This document shows, piece by piece, positions 58,353 to 64,000 of a DNA stretch of 64,000 nt (the first letter of the stretch is position 1; each line of letters begins with the position of its first letter). This stretch comes from Escallonia rubra. Lineage: Eukaryota; Streptophyta; Magnoliopsida; Escalloniales; Escalloniaceae. Made by a program: the position numbers and the translations under genes. The DNA is taken from positions 310,001-374,000 of the forward strand of contig JAVXUO010002827.1 in assembly GCA_033065855.1 (NCBI GenBank), in the 5' to 3' direction. The notes under the pieces are model-generated. The model was given only the letters and a program-made list of their open reading frames with translations, made no database searches and was not told the origin of the DNA.

Positions 58353-61300
58353 GGCGGCCGAAAATGCCCCTCCTTTTATGCATTAAAGTCAAGGAATTTC
58401 TTCTTGAGAACATCCTAATCCTCCCAGGTAGTATCTCCTTCTGGGAGATTAGTCCTGGCCACCAACACTTGTGGTATATAAGTAGATCCCCTATTAATCA
58501 TCCTATGGTCAAGTATCTCTGTAGGTTCAAGAGTAACTTGTCCTGCATCATTGACGGGAGGTAATGTGGGTACTGCAGCTGCTCCCCTTCCAATAGCTGC
58601 TTTCAATAATGAAACATGAAACATAGGATGAATTTGAGCTCCTGGAGGTAAATCAAGTTTGTATGCCACACTGCCCACCTTGTCCAACACTTTGAAAGGG
58701 CCATAATTCCTTGGTGATGGTTTGAGATTTCTTCTCACTGCCACACTGCTCTGCCTGTAAGGTTGTAGTTTCAAGTACACCAAGTCACCAACAGCAAAAT
58801 TTCTTTCAGTTCTTTTCTTATCAGCATAAAGCTTCATCCTCTCTTGTGCTAGCACCAAATTCTCCTTGAGAAGATTTAAGACCTTTGTCCTATCTGCCAT
58901 ATAGGAGTCAACTGAAGCAATTTGAGTAGTCTCAACTGCTCCCAGATTTAATGGTCTTGGACTGTACCCATAGAGAGCTTGGAAGGGTGTCATTTTTATG
59001 CCACTGTGATATGAGGTATTGAACCAATATTCAGCAAGTGTAAGCCATTTGCTCCATGCTTTGGGTCTGTCTCCACAAAAACACCTAAGATAAGTTTCAA
59101 GGCATTGGTTTACACTCTCTGTCTGGCCATCACTTTGTGGGTGATAGGCAGTACTGTAGCTCAGCTTGGTGTCTAGTAGGTGAAACAACTTCTGCCATAA
59201 TTGACTCAAGAAGATAATTACCCTATCTGTGACTATATTGTCTGGGGTCCATGTAGTTTAAAAATATAGTCAAAAAAGTTTTGAGCAACATCCTGAGCTG
59301 TGTGCGGGTGGCTTAGAGCTACGAAATGAGCAAATTTGCTTAGCCTATTTACCACCACCATTGTCACTTCTTTATGATCAGATCTAGGCAGACCCTCTAT
59401 AAAATTGATTGATACACTACTCCATAGCTGAGTAGGTGTTGATAAGGGTTGCAAAAGGCCAGGGTAGGGAACATGTTCTGCTTTGTCTTTCTGGTAGACT
59501 TCACATTGCTGCACCCAAGTCTTGACATCATTCTTAGAGAGGGCCAGTAAAATACTGCAGCTATCCTCTTGAAAGTAGCTGATATACCAGAGTGTCCCCC
59601 TATACCTGTAGAGTGCAGTGTTTGGATAATCCGCTGCATTAATACTCCACTATTACCCACAAATAGCTTGCCCCTGAACCTTAGGACACTAATGTTGCAT
59701 AAGGCTCCAACACTAGTTGCTACAGTTGTTGTTGCACTTCAAGATCCCCATCATAGCTATCTTGCAATTTTGTTAGCCAAAGGGGTGTGACTTGAGAGAT
59801 AGCCTGGCATTCCCCCTCTAACTGCTCTTCTCTTTGTAGCCTTGATGAAGAATTAGCAGCCCTGGTTTCCTCCCTGCCTTGTGATGAATTTCAAAATTGA
59901 AACCAAGCAATTTTGAGAGGCAATTCTGCTGAAGCAAGGATGTAACCCTCTGCCCCAACAAGTATTTTAGACTGCAATGATCTATCTTAGCAACAAAAGG
60001 CTGGCTGCTTAAGTAATTGTGCCAATACAATAGTGCTTGGACTAAGGCTACTAACTTTTTCTCGTAAGTGGACATAGCTAGGGCTCTTGGTCCAATAGCT
60101 TTACTAAAGAAAGCTATAGGTCTGCCCTTCTGCATTAATAGAGCCCCCACTCCTTGTTCACTTGCATCTACCTCAACAACAAATGGAATTGAAAAATCTG
60201 GTAATGCAAGGACTGTGGCACTAGTCATAGCCACCTTGAGTGCTTCAAAAGTCTTGATTGCCTCAGCATTCCACTGGAAGTTGTTCTTTTGCAGTAGTCT
60301 AGTCAAACGCTTACTGATGATACCATAGATTTGGATGAACTTCCTACAGTAACCTGAAAGCGCTAAAAATCCTTTGAGTTGCTTGAGAGTTTTTGGTAAA
60401 GGCCATACTGTCATAGCTTCAATCTTCTTACGATCTGCTGACACCCTTACCTTGGATATAATTTGACCAGGGTAATCCACTTCTTGTGTGGCAAAAGTAC
60501 ATTTGGACTTCTTGACAAATAACTTGTGCTGCCTCATTGTTTGTAGTACCAAGGACAAATGCTACACGTGTTCACTATATGTTTTACTATACACTAGTAT
60601 ATCATCAAAGAACACTAGGACAAACCTCCTTAGATTGGACTTAAAAACATCATTCATCACACTTTGGAAAGTGGCTGGGGCATTAGTAAAACCAAAAGGC
60701 ATCACCTTAAATTTAAAGTGTCCAAAATGTGTGGTAAAAACTCTTTTATGAATATTAGAAGGGTTGACTCTCACTTGATGATAGTCACTCCTTAAATCCA
60801 GCTTGGTAAAAAATTGAGACCCATTTAATTCATCTAATAAGTCATCCACAACTGGAATGGGAAACTTATTTTTTACAGTTAACTTGTTCAACCCCTGTAG
60901 TCTATGCACATCCTCCAAGTTCCATCTTTCTTCTTTACCGGTAGCACTGGGGAGCTAAAAGGAGGGGAGCTAGGTTGTATAGTTCCAGAATCAAGCATCT
61001 CATGCATTATTTTTTCTACTTCTGTTTTCTGTGCTTAAAGTATTCTATAGAGTCTCAAACTAACAGGGTGAGCATTAGGGATTAAAGGTATGCTATGGTC
61101 CTGTGGTCTTTTAGGTCGTAAGCCTTGAGGTTCAGCAAAAACGTCTAGAATTTATGTAGCAAAGCTGTAAGTTGAGGCTCATTGTGTTTACCTGAATTGA
61201 AAGCTGCGAGGGTATACACTTGACCATAAAGAGAACCTAGATTGCTGGTGAGATATTTGAACATTTCTTGTGCAGATAACAGCTTCACTTCTGTCTGCCT

Positions 61301-63009
61301 ATTTCCTCCATGTAAAACCATTTTCTTCCCTTCTTTAGAAATTGTCATTGACATCTCCTGGAAATCAAACTGCACCTTGCCTAGGCTTTTTAACCATTAT
61401 AGTCCAAGCACACACTCACATCCTCCCAAGGGAAGTATCATCATGTTTGAGCTGAACTCGGTGTCTTGCAACTTCCAGGTGAAGCCTTGGCAGTTGGCAC
61501 ATAGAATCACTGGTCAGCTTATTCCCATCAGCTACCATAATGGTCAAAGGGGTAATTGAAGTCAACACACACCTTGTCTTGCAGTAGTCACAGCGTCAAT
61601 GAAGTTATGTGAAGACCCTGTGTTTATGAGAATGGAAAAAGACTTCTTATCATGCAATCCCCAAAGCTTAAAAGTGTTGTGCGTGGTACTGCCAGTGATT
61701 GCCTTCACTGTTATTTCCATCTTTTCGGTATCCTCTTGTTTTCCCAATTCTTCCCCTTGTGGTGTTTCTTCATCATACACAAGTGGGGTATCTTCTTCCA
61801 TTTTCTCATCAACCAACATGGAAACTTGCTTGTGTTTCCAGTTATGGGCAGGAGTAAAAGTCTCATCACACCAGTAGCAGACGCCTTTTCTCCTTCTATC
61901 ATCAAAATAGCCTCTGCTAAGTCTCTGTGTAGATGGAAGATTAGGTGTTGGCAGGATGGCTTTTGATTGGTTTCCAGGTATTGCAGTGAATGACTTTGAC
62001 GTTGGTGTGGTCAAAAGTAGCATTGCTTTCCAATTTGGAATATTGTCTTGGCTTTTGGCTACAGTGTTGGGAGATGAGGGTAAGCTGGGCCTAGTGACTG
62101 CCCTGGGACTGCTCCAATTATGAAACAGACCGGCTTCTTGTTTTCTTGCAAGGTAAATAGCCCGTGAGAGGTCATGTAATTCGAATTTCTCTACCTCAAG
62201 TCTAATTTCATCCCTTAGTCCCCCAACCAAGGCTCTGTATATAATATCCTTCTTCAAAACAAGCACCCTCACTAACAACAGTAACAAGCATAAATCTCAG
62301 GGCCTCAAATTCCTTAGCAGTAATTTTCAACTGAGGTAGTCTGCCTTAACTTCTGAAACTCCCCCACAATGCTCTCTCTAAAGAGACTACCAAACCTGGA
62401 GTTAAGGCTCTCACGAAATCGTTCCAAGACCCTTTTCCTTTAGTTTTAATGTAAGTCCCGAACCAAAATTCTGCTAGCCCATCAAAGTGAATGGAAGCAA
62501 AATTTACCTTAACTTGCTCATCTTTAGGATTAAATTCAATGAATCTCTCTGCTTCCTTAACCCAACGGAATCTTACCCATTAAATCTAAGAAAATCCAAT
62601 TTAGGAAGCTTAGGCAAGGGATTACCAGTAGTAGTTTGAGTGTATTCTTTGTGGGAGTACTTAGGTCCCTTTTGATGCCTGAACTGCCTTAATGAAGATC
62701 CTTCTCCTTCCTTCAAAGTCACCAGCTGTTGCATCAAACCCTGCATCTCAGCCAAAGACTGCCGCACAGGAGTTAACTCATCTCTCAACTGCTCAACTGA
62801 AACCTTCAGGTCTGGAATATCCGAAAGATGGTTTCCTTCATATTGAGTAATTGGTCTTCTATGGTGCCGAAGTGATCGGCGAACTGAGCTTCCATGAGGC
62901 TCACATGTTCATCGAGCTGTTGTTGTTTTCCCTGTCTCGTGTTCTACCCCATTTATTCTCTTACCACTTTTTGCTGAGCTCTAATTTGGATAGTTGAAGG
63001 ATTGAACAA

Positions 63010-63022
63010 GCTCTGGATACCA
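63010..63022 (-). other. Primer-binding site, initiator-Met tRNA type
   Basis: On the minus strand, three bases after the 5' LTR, the sequence is TGGTATCCAGAGC. This is the standard plant tRNA-iMet primer site TGGTATCAGAGC with one extra C. Confidence 0.85.
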
Positions 63023-63025
63023 ATT

Positions 63026-63610
63026 TGTTAAGTATGAGCTACTTAACTTGGTACATGAGATTTAATCGTGAGAATTTGAGAAGAAATTTGCAGAGGGGAA
63101 GAGTCCAATTACTTGGCCAGAAAGAAAACAGAGCAAGAAGAAGAAGATAGGGAGAGAAAATGGTTTCTTTTGCATAACAGAATGCTCAGTAACATGCCTG
63201 ATCCTTCCCTTTATGGAGGTTTAACCAACCTCCAACATTTTTGGAGAATTAAAAATAATGAAAAGAAAATACAATTAACTGAAAATTAAATGCAACAAAA
63301 TCTTCCGGCATAAAATCTTCTTGATTTTCATCAACGGCCTCGATTTCATTTCCCAACAAATTTGCCATAACTCCTCTCTGTTAGTTATTTATCGCCGCGT
63401 GCGCTTCAGTTGCCTTAAATTCCATGAGTTCATGCGCCTATTGCTGCTCTCTTTCTTCCCACTTGTACTTCACTTTTTCCAGCTTCTCACTGCAACCAAA
63501 TTCATCCACCTTGCAATCTCCAACAGCTGCTGCTGCATTTGGAATTTCTAAGGGTCTTCTCTTCTTGATGCGTATCTTGACAGGAATTCTCCTAGGTGAA
63601 TTTTCTGACA
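63026..63610 (-). repeat. 5' LTR of the minus-strand chromovirus, 585 bp
   Basis: It is collinear with 57818-58332, starting TGTTAAGTATGAG and ending TTTTCTGACA in plus orientation. The right flank CGTGGGTGTGG and the left flank ending CACGT together rebuild the empty site TCACGTGGGTGTGG seen in copy 1. Confidence 0.9.
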
Positions 63611-64000
63611 CGTGGGTGTGGTGTCTAACCTGTCACTGTGTCGTATCTATTGACCTTGTTCTCTCTCTCTCTCTCTCTCTCTATTTTCTGTGAACGTTGA
63701 CTGAATCACGACATGTGTCCAGCTAATCTTCTCCGATCTGAACTTTTTTCAGCGAACTATGACGGACTGCAGTGGGTTCACAAGATCAAACTTGGTGTGT
63801 ATACGGATCTGGCTAGTCCTTAGTCATTTATGGCCTGCCAGTCACCAAGCGCAGCCTCTCAGGTAAGTTTATGGTATTGTTTGACGATTCGTTCTTATCA
63901 TGTTTGTGGTATCCGCCGTTTTTGGATGCATGTCATTTTCCTTTTTCTAAACTAAACTACCTTTGAACATATAAAAATGATGATAAACGAGAAATCTAGC

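Larger units (their letters stand above)
57818..63610 (-). mobile_element. Full-length but decayed chromovirus with two LTRs, 5.8 kb
   Basis: On the minus strand the order is 5' LTR (63026-63610), primer site, gag (about 62950-61850), protease (about 61600), reverse transcriptase and RNase H (about 60950-59820), integrase (about 59660-58550), a chromodomain-like end (about 58480-58400), polypurine tract and 3' LTR. Visible motifs are FFDDILVYS of reverse transcriptase, VEVDASEQGVGALL of RNase H, and AYHPQSDGQTE of integrase. Damage includes frameshifts near 59220 and 59510-59660 and a stop near 60560. The protease site reads INTGSSHNFID (catalytic Asp changed to Asn), and the gag zinc knuckle has lost its last Cys (CYWCDETFTPAHNW). 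It cannot be autonomous. Confidence 0.92.
57668..64000. repeat. Segmental duplication, copy 2 (interrupted, runs off the right edge)
   Basis: Host sequence 57668-57817 and 63611-64000 is collinear with copy 1. The 5.8-kb gap is exactly the chromovirus. Copy 2 has a TC-microsatellite at 63660-63682 not seen in copy 1, and lacks the hAT element. Confidence 0.85.

Overview
The window is nuclear DNA from a flowering plant, very probably a woody eudicot. It has genes with many introns and canonical GT-AG splice sites, plant-only families (SBP-box, pollen acyl-CoA ligase, RLCK-like kinases, ALOG), a miR156 target site, and dense nested plant transposons. The species cannot be told from the sequence.

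Left part, 1-14,000: two well-conserved genes, both on the minus strand. The first is an SPL2/10/11-clade SBP-box transcription factor gene whose 3' end runs off the left edge (four coding exons, miR156 site at 154-173). The second is a complete six-exon ACOS5-type fatty acyl-CoA synthetase gene (11085-13964) of the sporopollenin pathway. Both reconstruct with consistent exon phases. Between them are microsatellites, a 61-bp tandem duplication and a small TRIM-like relic.

Middle, 14,000-29,500: mostly nested mobile DNA. There is a tRNA-derived SINE with a 14-bp target duplication and a solo LTR with target duplication CCCTG. A Mutator-like element with long terminal repeats and a 9-bp duplication lies inside that LTR and carries a piece resembling the splicing factor SPF27/MOS4. 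Further right are several hAT-type elements with 8-bp duplications and a second solo LTR with duplication TTAAA.

Right part, 29,500-50,300: a small cluster of receptor-like-cytoplasmic-kinase-type genes. One on the minus strand (30581-35079) has atypical motifs. One on the plus strand (42997-46407) has an open six-exon frame but has lost the catalytic residues, so it looks like a pseudokinase. A decayed exon fragment (47417-47630) and a 5'-only paralog (49113-50240) follow, and the paralog's 3' half is replaced by a chromovirus. Between the kinase genes lies a decayed, partly duplicated fragment of an ALOG/LSH gene (39766-40395) in repeat-like DNA.

Far right, 50,400-64,000: a 5'-truncated Tekay-like chromovirus with its 3' LTR, then a tandem segmental duplication. 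Copy 1 carries a 990-bp hAT element. Copy 2 carries a full-length but decayed chromovirus with two LTRs. Each copy preserves the empty site of the other's insertion, so the order of events can be read directly. The same block has a much older relative near 27,680-28,560.
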